Source of the DNA: an uncultured Microbacterium sp.
GTDB lineage: Bacteria; Actinomycetota; Actinomycetes; Actinomycetales; Microbacteriaceae
Reading direction: 5' to 3'
DNA: 64,000 bases
NCBI RefSeq assembly: GCF_943912325.1
Contig: NZ_CALTTX010000002.1
Span: forward strand, 1 to 64,000
This document shows, piece after piece, positions 7,620 to 15,440 of the stretch; the stretch's first letter is position 1, and each line of letters opens with the position of its first letter. The translations under genes and the position numbers were made by a program. The notes under the pieces are model-generated. The model searched no databases and was not told where the DNA came from. It saw nothing but the letters and a program-made list of their open reading frames with translations.

Positions 7620-9782
7620 ATGTCGACCACTACGCAGGCCCGTTCGAGTGCGCGTCGTCGCCGAGGCGCAACGAACCGGCACGACGACGCCCCCGTCATC
7701 CCGATCCTCGCGCGCAAGGTACGCGAAGTCGAGGCGAAGGCGCAACACGGCAAGCTCGGTCCGACCAACCGCGTGAAGTTCCAGGTGATCGCGTTCCTCG
7801 TGCGCGAGGAGCGATCGCGCGTCAAGGTCGACACCGCGATCAGCGACGGCGTGCGCGCCGAACTGCTGAAGCGCCTCGACGGGGTCGCGACGATTCTTGC
7901 CAAGACAGCCGCGCGCGACACGTCGCTCATTCAGCTGCTCGAAGTCGACCAGGCGACCTCACCCGTCGCGCGCCGTTTGCGCCGCGATTGGCTCATCGAG
8001 GCCGGTGCCGAGCTCGACCCCGACGAACTGATCATCACCGACGCACCCGCAGCTCCCAAAGCAGAGCTCGTGCCGGCGGCGCTCGCCGAGCGTCAGGTCG
8101 AGCCCGCGGGCGTCGAGGCGCGGCGGCTCGCCAACCCGTTCCTCGCTCCCGCGCTCGATCGCGTGCCCACCGGACCGGCCCCCCGGCGGCGGCTCGACGG
8201 GTGGGAGCTCATGGGCCCGCTGTACAAGGCCTTCGAAACGGGCGCGGGCGGCAAAGCAGCATCCATGGAGCTCCCTCCCGTCCCCGAGTACGACCGTATC
8301 TCGCCCAAGGGCCTCGAGATCATGCCGCACCAATCGCGGTTCCTCGAAGCCGTGCGTGAAGGACACCGCCGGTTCCTGCTCGCCGACGAGCCGGGCCTCG
8401 GCAAGACGGCTGAGTCGGTGCTTGCAGCATCCGTCGCCGGCGCGTACCCGCTTCTCGCGATCGTGCCCAACGTCGTCAAGATGAACTGGGCGCGCGAAGT
8501 CGAGCGTTGGACGCCGAATCGCCGCGCGAGCGTGATCCATGGCGACGGAGCCGATGTCGATGCGTTCGCCGATGTCTTCATCGTCAACTACGAGATCCTC
8601 GACCGTCATCTCGCGTGGCTGAGTTCGCTCGGTCTCAAGGGAATCGTCGTCGACGAGGCACACTTCATCAAGAACCTCTCGTCGCAGCGGTCGCAGAACG
8701 TGCTGGCTCTCGGCGCCCGCGTGCGCGAGCAGGAGAAGAACCCCTTGCTGCTGGCGCTGACGGGAACGCCGCTCATCAACGATGTCGAGGACTTCGACGC
8801 GATCTGGCGCTTCCTCGGCTGGACCAACGGCGAAAAGCCCGGACCCGAGCTGATGGAACGGCTCGACGACACGGGGCTCACCCCGGCCGACAAGGCGTTC
8901 TATCCCGCCGCACGCGAGGCGGTCATCGACCTCGGCATCGTCCGGCGCCGCAAGGTCGATGTCGCGGCCGACCTGCCCGACAAGCTCATCGCCGATCTAC
9001 CTGTCGAACTCGACGACGAGTTCGGCCGCTCGATTCGCCAGGCCGAACGTGAGCTCGGCGAGCGCCTGGCAGCGCGCTACCGCCGCATCGTCGAAGCGCG
9101 CCAGGCGGCGCACGGCACGAGTCGTGTGCCCGGCGAGATCGACGACGACATCGTGCGGCTCGTCGCGCAGAACGAGCTCGATGAGTCCAAGGCACAGGGC
9201 GCCGACGGGCAGAACGTCTTCACGATGGTGCGCAAGATCGGTCAGGCGAAGGCGTTGCTCGCCGCCGATTACGCCGCGCAACTGCAGCGATCTGTCGGTA
9301 AGGTCGTGTTCTTCGCGAAGCACATCGACGTGATGGATGCCGCGGAAGCGCACTTCGCCCAAGCGGGGCTCAAGACCGTCTCGATCCGCGGCGATCAGAC
9401 CGCGATCGTGCGGCAAGCCGCGATCGACGCGTTCAATACCGATCCCGAGGTCGCGATCGTCGTGTCGTCGCTCACGGCGGCCGGTGTCGGCGTCAACCTG
9501 CAGGCGGCGTCCAACGTCGTGCTCGCCGAACTGTCGTGGACGGCCGCAGAACAGACGCAGGCGATCGACCGCGTGCACCGCATCGGCCAGGCCGAGCCCG
9601 TCACGGCATGGCGCATCATCGCGGCGCACACGATCGACACCAAGATCGCCGAGCTCATCGACACCAAGCAGGGCCTTGCGATGCGCGCGCTCGAGGGCAT
9701 CGCGGTCGATCCCACATCGAGCGACTCTGTGCAGCTTTCGGCGCTCATGCACCTCACGCGGCGCGCCCTCGGCGCGTCCTGA
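7620..9782 (+). CDS. SNF2-family DEAH-box ATPase/helicase
   Basis: A 720-residue superfamily 2 ATPase of the SNF2/SMARCAL1-like type, expected to translocate on or remodel DNA. An N-terminal region of about 200 basic residues (SARRRRG) has no recognised fold. The ATPase core follows: a Walker A variant EPGLGKTAES (motif I), VPNVVKMNW (Ia), DEAH in VVDEAHFIKN (motif II) and LTGTPLINDVEDF (motif III). The C-terminal helicase domain has VVSSLTAAGVGVNLQAAS (motif V) and TQAIDRVHRIGQ (motif VI). ATG 7620 has a strong AGGAGG site with unusually short spacing. The frame is open 66 nt upstream without homology. The long structured leader suggests post-transcriptional control. Target and pathway are unknown. 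Confidence 0.9.
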   Translation: MSTTTQARSSARRRRGATNRHDDAPVIPILARKVREVEAKAQHGKLGPTNRVKFQVIAFLVREERSRVKVDTAISDGVRAELLKRLDGVATILAKTAARDTSLIQLLEVDQATSPVARRLRRDWLIEAGAELDPDELIITDAPAAPKAELVPAALAERQVEPAGVEARRLANPFLAPALDRVPTGPAPRRRLDGWELMGPLYKAFETGAGGKAASMELPPVPEYDRISPKGLEIMPHQSRFLEAVREGHRRFLLADEPGLGKTAESVLAASVAGAYPLLAIVPNVVKMNWAREVERWTPNRRASVIHGDGADVDAFADVFIVNYEILDRHLAWLSSLGLKGIVVDEAHFIKNLSSQRSQNVLALGARVREQEKNPLLLALTGTPLINDVEDFDAIWRFLGWTNGEKPGPELMERLDDTGLTPADKAFYPAAREAVIDLGIVRRRKVDVAADLPDKLIADLPVELDDEFGRSIRQAERELGERLAARYRRIVEARQAAHGTSRVPGEIDDDIVRLVAQNELDESKAQGADGQNVFTMVRKIGQAKALLAADYAAQLQRSVGKVVFFAKHIDVMDAAEAHFAQAGLKTVSIRGDQTAIVRQAAIDAFNTDPEVAIVVSSLTAAGVGVNLQAASNVVLAELSWTAAEQTQAIDRVHRIGQAEPVTAWRIIAAHTIDTKIAELIDTKQGLAMRALEGIAVDPTSSDSVQLSALMHLTRRALGAS

Positions 9783-9934
9783 CGTCCTGGCCGGAGGTCG
9801 GTGACAGCGGGGAGTGGCTCGTCCCGCCCTGCGACCTCGAGACCGGTATGACAGCGCTGCCGTCGGAGCGCTAGCCTCGATTCAGGCAGTGTCGCCCAGC
9901 ATCCGTTCGCCCCTGCTAGCCAAGGAATACTCAC

Positions 9935-10963
9935 ATGAAAATCGGCATTCTCACGAGCGGTGGCGATTGCCCGGGACTCAACGCGGTCATTCGCGGCGTC
10001 GTGCTCAAGGGCACGACCAACTACGACCTCGAGTTCGTCGGTATTCGCGATGGCTGGCGGGGTCTCGTCGACGGTGACTTCTTTCCGCTCACCCGCCACG
10101 AGGTCAAAGGACTGTCGAAGGTCGGCGGCACGATCCTCGGCACGAGCCGCACCAACCCCTACGAAGGCCCGCGCGGCGGCGCCGAGAACATCGCCAAGAC
10201 GATGTACGGCCACCGGCTCGACGGGATCATCGCGATCGGCGGCGAGGGCACTCTCGCGGCCGCCGACCGTCTCGCGAAAGACGGCATCAACGTGCTCGGC
10301 GTGCCGAAGACGATCGACAACGACCTGCGGGCGACCGACTACTCGTTCGGATTCGATACCGCTGTCAACATCGCGACCGACGCGATGGACCGCCTGCGCA
10401 CGACCGGCGACTCGCACCAGCGATGCATGGTCGCCGAGGTCATGGGCCGCCACGTCGGTTGGATCGCCCTGCACTCCGGCATCGCGGCGGGTGCTCACGC
10501 GATCTGCATCCCCGAGGTTCCGCTCTCGATCGACGACATCTGCGACCTCGTCGGCCGCGCACACGACCGCGGCCGCGCGCCGCTCGTCGTCGTGTCTGAA
10601 GGCTTCAAGCTGACGGGAATGGACGAGGCGTTCAGCGACAAAGGATTGGATGCCTTCAACCGCCCGCGCCTCGGCGGCATCAGCGAAATCCTCGCGCCCG
10701 AGATCGAGAAGCGCACGGGCATGGAGACGCGAGCGACCGTGCTGGGGCACATCCAGCGCGGCGGATCGCCGTCGGCGTTCGACCGTGTGCTCGCAACCCG
10801 TCTCGGCCTGCACGCGGCGGACGCCGTCGTCGACGGCGAGTGGGGCAAGATGGTCGCGCTTCGCGGCACCGACATCGTGCGCGTGCCCTTCGCCGAGGCG
10901 CTCGGCGAGTTGAACACGGTGCCCGTCTACCGCTACGAAGAGGCCGCCGCGCTGTTCGGGTGA
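9935..10963 (+). CDS. pfkA: ATP-dependent 6-phosphofructokinase
   Basis: Catalyses the committed step of glycolysis, fructose-6-phosphate to fructose-1,6-bisphosphate. The 342-residue protein has the N-terminal GILTSGGDCPGLN loop, GGEGT (102-106), PKTIDND (124-130, catalytic Asp128), and the substrate motif MGRHVGW. The Gly in GGEGT points to ATP as phosphoryl donor; the PPi enzymes have Asp there. The Lys in PKTIDND is the variant seen in group III actinobacterial enzymes rather than E. coli-type PfkA. ATG 9935 is preceded by AAGGAA at good spacing, and a TAGCCT box lies at 9872-9877. The paired-arm hairpin repeat at 11014-11080 lies just downstream. Confidence 0.95.
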   Translation: MKIGILTSGGDCPGLNAVIRGVVLKGTTNYDLEFVGIRDGWRGLVDGDFFPLTRHEVKGLSKVGGTILGTSRTNPYEGPRGGAENIAKTMYGHRLDGIIAIGGEGTLAAADRLAKDGINVLGVPKTIDNDLRATDYSFGFDTAVNIATDAMDRLRTTGDSHQRCMVAEVMGRHVGWIALHSGIAAGAHAICIPEVPLSIDDICDLVGRAHDRGRAPLVVVSEGFKLTGMDEAFSDKGLDAFNRPRLGGISEILAPEIEKRTGMETRATVLGHIQRGGSPSAFDRVLATRLGLHAADAVVDGEWGKMVALRGTDIVRVPFAEALGELNTVPVYRYEEAAALFG

Positions 10964-11013
10964 GCCTCGTGCTTCGGCATCCCTCGCCCCTTTCGTAACT
11001 CCGGGCGGCCGGG

Positions 11014-11080
11014 AACAGGAGATCCGGCGAAAACAGGACGTTTCCCCGCGGTTCCTCCTGTTCTCGCCGGATCTCCTGTT
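11014..11080. repeat. Inverted-repeat hairpin, copy A (25-bp arms)
   Basis: The left arm 11014-11038 begins AACAGGAGATCCGGCGA. The right arm 11056-11080 is its reverse complement with one mismatch; the loop is 17 nt. Each arm itself carries AACAGGA at both ends. It lies between the convergent 3' ends of pfkA and the DUF559 gene, so it can serve as a bidirectional terminator. A related copy is at 12067-12133. Confidence 0.85.
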
Positions 11081-11093
11081 TTCGTGCGACGGC

Positions 11094-11945
11094 TCAGGCC
11101 GACTGGTGACGCTGTTGCGCGATCGCGGTCAGCAGGGTGTCGACGATCCACTCGGATTCGAAGAAGACCTGGCGGTAGTCGAATCGGAACACCGTGTACC
11201 CCATCAGCGTGAGCCGGGCGTCGTGCGCGATGTCGCGGCGGCGATCCGCGGCGCTCGAGTGATGGGCGAAGCCGTCGAGTTGCGCGATGATCCGCTCGCC
11301 GATGAGTGTGTCGACGGCGTGACCCGCGATCGAGACCTGTTGCCGAAATGGCACGCCGAGAGTTCGCAGCAGAACGATGAAGCGCGTCTCGATCCCTGAG
11401 TCGGATAGCGAAGACGCGAGCGAGGCGAGTTCGCGGGCCGCGGTGCTGCGCCACTGCACGGCTGCGAGCGCCGCAGCGGTGACGGCTCGCACGCGGATCG
11501 CGGATTCCCAGACCGCAAGGGCATCGGCGGGATCGAGGCACCGTGCCACGTGAAAGAGCATGTTGATCGGATGCTCGTCGGTGCGCGTCCGCGGGAGTGC
11601 GATCGGCGCCGTGGCACGGTGCAGCACGAGGTCGGCGTCGTCGAGCCGCGAATCGGTTGGCGCTATGGCGACGTGCACGCGATCGGCGTCGGGCGAAGCG
11701 GGAACCCACAGTCCGAGCGCGCGCGCCGCCGATACGCACGTAACGCGCCCGCCGACGACAGCCGCGCGCGCCCGGTGCGGGTCGCACCCCGCGGCGAGGA
11801 GCCACGACCGCCGCACGCGCGCGACGACGCCCGCGTCGACCGAACGCGCGATGCGGTGCGGCGAGAAGCCTGCACGACGTGCCGTCGAGGTGTGGGCGAC
11901 TCCGCCGACAGAGGCGAGCCAGGTCACGAATGAGGCATCCATCAT
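11094..11945 (-). CDS. DUF559 / AbiEi-like domain protein
   Basis: A 283-residue protein. The N-terminal 70 residues look like the winged-helix AbiEi-type antitoxin domain seen in many actinobacterial proteins (GGVAHTSTARRAGFSPHRIARSVDAG). The C-terminal part (about 190-275) resembles DUF559, a VSR/restriction-endonuclease-like fold, with IAQLDGFAHHSSAADRRRD, then RLTLMGYTVFRFDY. In canonical DUF559 the Asp of the D-G-x-x-H segment and downstream basic residues are thought to form the nuclease centre; here Asp-Gly and His-His are kept. These genes are usually orphan and of unknown role; a nuclease or defence-linked function is inference only. It is flanked on both sides by related hairpin repeats. 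ATG 11945 is uncertain; an ATG 3 nt downstream is also possible. Confidence 0.8.
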   Translation of the reverse strand: MMDASFVTWLASVGGVAHTSTARRAGFSPHRIARSVDAGVVARVRRSWLLAAGCDPHRARAAVVGGRVTCVSAARALGLWVPASPDADRVHVAIAPTDSRLDDADLVLHRATAPIALPRTRTDEHPINMLFHVARCLDPADALAVWESAIRVRAVTAAALAAVQWRSTAARELASLASSLSDSGIETRFIVLLRTLGVPFRQQVSIAGHAVDTLIGERIIAQLDGFAHHSSAADRRRDIAHDARLTLMGYTVFRFDYRQVFFESEWIVDTLLTAIAQQRHQSA

Positions 11946-12066
11946 CCTGCGAGCATGCCTGGGTAAACCTCGCTAACTCGGGCTCACGGCAGATCGGTGG
12001 AGAGTCGCAGAAATGCCCGGTTGTGCAGTACCGAACGACGCGGCTTCTCGGAGCGCACACCTCGAA

Positions 12067-12133
12067 AACAGGAGATCAGCCGAGAACAGGATGTTCCTGA
12101 GGTATTCGTCCTGTTCTCGCCGGATTTCCTGTT
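12067..12133. repeat. Inverted-repeat hairpin, copy B (25-bp arms)
   Basis: The left arm 12067-12091 (begins AACAGGAGATCAGCCGA) and right arm 12109-12133 form a hairpin with few mismatches and a 17-nt loop. All four arms of copies A and B are variants of one 25-mer. It lies downstream of the oligopeptidase gene (minus strand) and upstream of the DUF559 gene start. Confidence 0.8.
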
Positions 12134-12134
12134 C

Positions 12135-12198
12135 TCGGAGAGAGGGGGGGAGATGGGGAGAGGGGCAGATGAGAGAGAGGAACGGGGAGAGGGATGCC
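12135..12198. repeat. Polypurine tract with G-quadruplex potential
   Basis: About 60 bp on the plus strand are almost all G and A. It contains seven Gs (12144-12150), then GGGG at 12155-12158 and 12162-12165 with 3-4 nt spacers, enough for a four-tract G-quadruplex if the G7 run supplies two tracts. It directly follows hairpin copy B, downstream of the oligopeptidase stop codon. Confidence 0.5.
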
Positions 12199-12209
12199 GG
12201 GGCGCGGGC

Positions 12210-14354
12210 TCAGTCCGCGAGGCCCAGCACGTCGAGCAGCCAGGCCAGCTCGAACGCGCGCTCGCGCCACGCGTTGTAGCGCCCCGACACGCCGCCGTGC
12301 CCCGCGACCATCTCACACTTCAGCAGCACATCGGCTCCGACTTCGCGCAAGCGCGCGACCCACTTCGCCGGCTCGACGTAGAGCACGCGCGTGTCGTTGA
12401 GCGAGGTCACGGCGAGAATCCGCGGGTAGGTCACGCCCTCGCGCACGTTTTCGTACGGCGTGTACGACTTCATGTAGGCGTAGACGTCGGCGTCGTGCAA
12501 CGGGTCGCCCCACTCATCCCACTCGATGACGGTGAGTGGCAGATCCTCGTCGAGGATCGAGGTGAGGGCGTCGACGAACGGCACGTCGGCGAGGATCCCG
12601 GCGAACAGCTCGGGCGCGAGGTTCGCGACGGCCCCCATGAGCAGGCCGCCCGCCGACCCGCCCTCGGCGACGAGCCGGTCGGGCGCGGCGATTCCTTCGG
12701 CGACGAGGTACCGCGCGGCATCCACGAAATCCGTGAAGCTGTTGATCTTGTGGAGCAACTTGCCGTCGTCGTACCAGCGCCGGCCCATCTCGCCGCCGCC
12801 GCGCACGTGGGCGATCGCGAACACGACGCCGCGGTCGAGCATCGACAGACGGGGGATCGAGAAGCCGGGATCGATCGATGATTCGTACGAGCCGTAGCCG
12901 TAGAGGTGGACGGGCCGAACGCTCTCGCCGGGTTCGCCGAACGAGCGCTTCCAGACGAGCGAGACGGGCACCTGCGTGCCGTCGGCGGCGGACGCCCACA
13001 CGCGCCGCTGGCCGTAGTCCGCGGGCTCGTAGCCGCCGAGCACCGCCTGGCGCTTGCGCACGAGCAACGCGCCGGTCGCGACCTCGTAGTCGAGCACCGT
13101 CGAGGGTGTCACGAACGACCCGAACCCCATGCGCAACTGCGGGGGAGCCCACTCGCGGCTGCCCGAGAACCCAGCCGAATAGAGCTCTTCGTCGAACGCG
13201 ACCTCGCGGGTCTCGCCCGAGGCGAGGTCGATGAGCGCCGCCCGTTCGAGTCCCTCACGGCGATATTCGAGCGTCGCGAAATCGCGGTAGCAATCGAGGT
13301 CGATCAGGCGCACGCCCGAGCGGTGCGGCGTGATGACGGTGGGAGTGGATTCGGGGGCGGATGCCGGAACGCGCACGAGCTCGAAATCCTCGGCGCCATC
13401 GTTGTGCAGGATCGCGAACCAGTCCTCGCCGCCGAGGATGGCGTGATCGACGCTGTACTCGACGCCCTCGCGGCGCGGCCAGATCACGCGCGGTGCGGCC
13501 CCGCCGAGCTCGCTCGTTGCAATCGCGTGCCACTCCGAGGTCACGGACGAGCTGGTGCCGATCAGCAGATAGGCGTCGCTCCGAGTAAAGCCCGCGCCCA
13601 CCCAGAAGCGCTCGTCGGGCTCGTGGAAGATCCGCTCATCGCTCCTGGACGCGCCGAGCCGGTGCAGCCACACCGTGTCGGGGCGCCACTTGTCATCGAC
13701 CGTCGTGTAGACGACCGCCGAGCCGTCGGGTGTGAACGACGCCCCCGACGATGTCTGCTCGATCACGTCGGGAAGATCGACTCCCGAGGCGATGTCGCGC
13801 ACGCGCAGCGTGTAGCGCTCATCGCCCGCGACGTCGACCGCGTAGAGCAGTCGCGTTCCGTCGTCGGTGACGTCGAACGATCCGAGCGAGAAGAACTCGG
13901 CATCGCCCGCTTCGATGTTGGCGTCGAAGAGCACCTGCTCGCCGGGCACATCGACGCCCGGCGTGAGCGCGGGCGGGGTCCAGTCGTCTTCCGCCGCGAT
14001 AGGCGCGCGGCACTGAAGTCCGTATTGCTTGCCCTCGATCGTGCGGCCGTAGTACCACCACGCTCCGCGGCGGGCGGGAACCGAGAGATCGGTCTCTTGC
14101 GTGCGCGCGCGGATCTCGTCGAAGACCCTCGCGCGAAGCGGCTCGAGGTGCGCCGTCGCGGCCGTTGTGAAGGCGTTCTCGGCCTCGAGATGCGCGATGA
14201 CCTCGGGGGATTCCTTTTCGCGCAACCACTCGTACGGGTCCTCGAATACGTCCCCGTGGTGCTCACGGCGGGCGGGCCGTCGTGCCGCAACCGGCGGAGA
14301 GCCCGCCGAAGCGGCGGAGGGCGAACGGTGGGCGGACACGGCGTCGTTCATCAC
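12210..14354 (-). CDS. ptrB: Oligopeptidase B (S9 family prolyl-oligopeptidase type)
   Basis: A serine peptidase that cleaves short peptides after basic residues in the cytoplasm. The roughly 714-residue protein has the N-terminal beta-propeller (about 1-420), including FEDPYEWLRE, and the C-terminal alpha/beta-hydrolase domain. The nucleophile motif GGSAGGLLMG is clear, as are HVRGGGEMGRRWYDDGK and the terminal AGHGG carrying the catalytic His. The frame is open to an ATG at 14384. I prefer GTG 14354 because a TAGCGT box (plus-strand 14362-14367) lies 7 nt upstream; ATG 14351 is the next codon. It is divergent from the metallophosphoesterase gene with only 41 bp between the starts. Confidence 0.93.
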   Translation of the reverse strand: MMNDAVSAHRSPSAASAGSPPVAARRPARREHHGDVFEDPYEWLREKESPEVIAHLEAENAFTTAATAHLEPLRARVFDEIRARTQETDLSVPARRGAWWYYGRTIEGKQYGLQCRAPIAAEDDWTPPALTPGVDVPGEQVLFDANIEAGDAEFFSLGSFDVTDDGTRLLYAVDVAGDERYTLRVRDIASGVDLPDVIEQTSSGASFTPDGSAVVYTTVDDKWRPDTVWLHRLGASRSDERIFHEPDERFWVGAGFTRSDAYLLIGTSSSVTSEWHAIATSELGGAAPRVIWPRREGVEYSVDHAILGGEDWFAILHNDGAEDFELVRVPASAPESTPTVITPHRSGVRLIDLDCYRDFATLEYRREGLERAALIDLASGETREVAFDEELYSAGFSGSREWAPPQLRMGFGSFVTPSTVLDYEVATGALLVRKRQAVLGGYEPADYGQRRVWASAADGTQVPVSLVWKRSFGEPGESVRPVHLYGYGSYESSIDPGFSIPRLSMLDRGVVFAIAHVRGGGEMGRRWYDDGKLLHKINSFTDFVDAARYLVAEGIAAPDRLVAEGGSAGGLLMGAVANLAPELFAGILADVPFVDALTSILDEDLPLTVIEWDEWGDPLHDADVYAYMKSYTPYENVREGVTYPRILAVTSLNDTRVLYVEPAKWVARLREVGADVLLKCEMVAGHGGVSGRYNAWRERAFELAWLLDVLGLAD

Positions 14355-14395
14355 CCCGTCCACGCTAGTCGAGAGCGCCGCCATAGGGTGGTCGG
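14355..14395. promoter_or_regulatory. Compact divergent promoter region for two leaderless genes
   Basis: Only 41 bp separate the predicted starts at 14354 (minus) and 14396 (plus). The minus -10 box is TAGCGT (plus-strand 14362-14367) and the plus -10 box is TAGGGT (14384-14389). At 17-bp spacing, each -35 region would fall on the other gene's -10 box, so polymerase binding at the two promoters should exclude each other. Confidence 0.5.
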
Positions 14396-15340
14396 GTGGA
14401 CACCGACACCCCCCGCCCGCCCTATCGATTCGGGCAGTACGAGCCCGCTCAGCGATTGCTCGTGCACCTGAGCGATCTGCACCTGCTGGCGAACGGAGCG
14501 CTGCTCGGCGGCGCGCACGACACCGAGCGTGGCGCCCTCGCGATGCTCGACGCGATCGAGCGCGCCGTTGCGCAGGATGCCCCCTCGGCGCGTCCCGACG
14601 CGCTCGTCATCACGGGGGACCTCACCGAGCTCGGCGAACAGGCGGCGTACCGCCGCTTGCGTGAACTCGTCGAACCCGTTGCCGACCGCCTCGGCTGCCC
14701 CGTCGTGTGGGTCGCCGGCAACCACGACGAGCGCCCCGAGATGCGCCGCGACCTGCTCGATCTCGACGCTTCGCAAGAACCGATCACGGGGGAGTGGGAT
14801 CTCGACGGGCTCCGTGTCATCGCCCTCGACTCGACCGTGCCCGGTTGGCATCACGGCAGGCTCGGCGATGAGCAGCGCGCGTGGCTCGCGGAGCGTCTCG
14901 CAACGACGGCGCCGCTCGGCACGCTCCTCGCGCTGCACCATCCGCCCCTGCCGAGCCATGTGCCGATGTTCGGCATCCTCGAGTTGCAGGATCAGTCCGA
15001 GCTCGCCGACATCGTGCGGGGGAGCGATGTGCGAGGCATCCTCGCCGGTCATCTGCACTATGCCACGAGCGGCACGTTCGCGGGTGTTCCCGTGACGGTC
15101 GCCGCGGCGTCCTGCTACACGATGAACCTGCAGAATCTGCCCGAGCGGGTCAATGGCATGGGCGCGGGGCAATCGTTCGACCTCGTGCACGTCTACGCCG
15201 ACACGATCACCCACTCGGTCGTTCCCGTCGCCGAAGCGGCGACGCGGGGGAGCTTCGACGACGAGTGGTACGCGCGCATGGCGGGCCTGTCGCCAGCGGA
15301 ACGCCTGGAGGCGTTTTCGCGTAAACCGCCGCGTGGGTGA
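14396..15340 (+). CDS. Metallophosphoesterase (CpdA-like phosphodiesterase)
   Basis: A 314-residue calcineurin-like phosphoesterase. The metal-binding motifs are in order: HLSDLHL (Asp and His), VITGDLTELG (Asp), AGNHDER (Asn-His-Asp), LALHHPPL (His) and LAGHLHYA (His-x-His). This set matches class III cyclic-nucleotide phosphodiesterases such as CpdA and Mycobacterium Rv0805; the true substrate could also be another phosphodiester. GTG 14396 lies 6 nt after a TAGGGT box, so translation is probably leaderless. It is transcribed divergently from ptrB and is followed by aspA. Confidence 0.9.
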   Translation: MDTDTPRPPYRFGQYEPAQRLLVHLSDLHLLANGALLGGAHDTERGALAMLDAIERAVAQDAPSARPDALVITGDLTELGEQAAYRRLRELVEPVADRLGCPVVWVAGNHDERPEMRRDLLDLDASQEPITGEWDLDGLRVIALDSTVPGWHHGRLGDEQRAWLAERLATTAPLGTLLALHHPPLPSHVPMFGILELQDQSELADIVRGSDVRGILAGHLHYATSGTFAGVPVTVAAASCYTMNLQNLPERVNGMGAGQSFDLVHVYADTITHSVVPVAEAATRGSFDDEWYARMAGLSPAERLEAFSRKPPRG

Positions 15341-15394
15341 AACGCGGGCACCGAGATGTACGGTTCGGCCATGAGGAGGGGTGGGGTCCGCGGG

Positions 15395-15428
15395 TAGTCT
15401 CGGGTCACGACCCCTCATCCCGTGACCC
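15395..15428 (+). promoter_or_regulatory. aspA promoter box and leader hairpin
   Basis: A TAGTCT box at 15395-15400 is followed by GGGTCACG (15402-15409) and its exact complement CGTGACCC (15421-15428), an 8-bp hairpin at the very start of the mRNA. AAGGA (15431-15435) is the ribosome-binding site. The hairpin may protect the 5' end or be an operator-like inverted repeat. Confidence 0.45.
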
Positions 15429-15440
15429 ACAAGGACACTC

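Noticed and set aside
7375..7776. A 133-codon plus-strand open frame in the helicase leader
   Set aside because: It runs into the helicase gene in another frame, has no ribosome-binding site or family match, and the DNA is better explained by RNA helices.
12906..14471. A 521-codon plus-strand open frame opposite oligopeptidase B
   Set aside because: Antisense shadow; biased Arg/Ala/Asp content and no recognisable fold.
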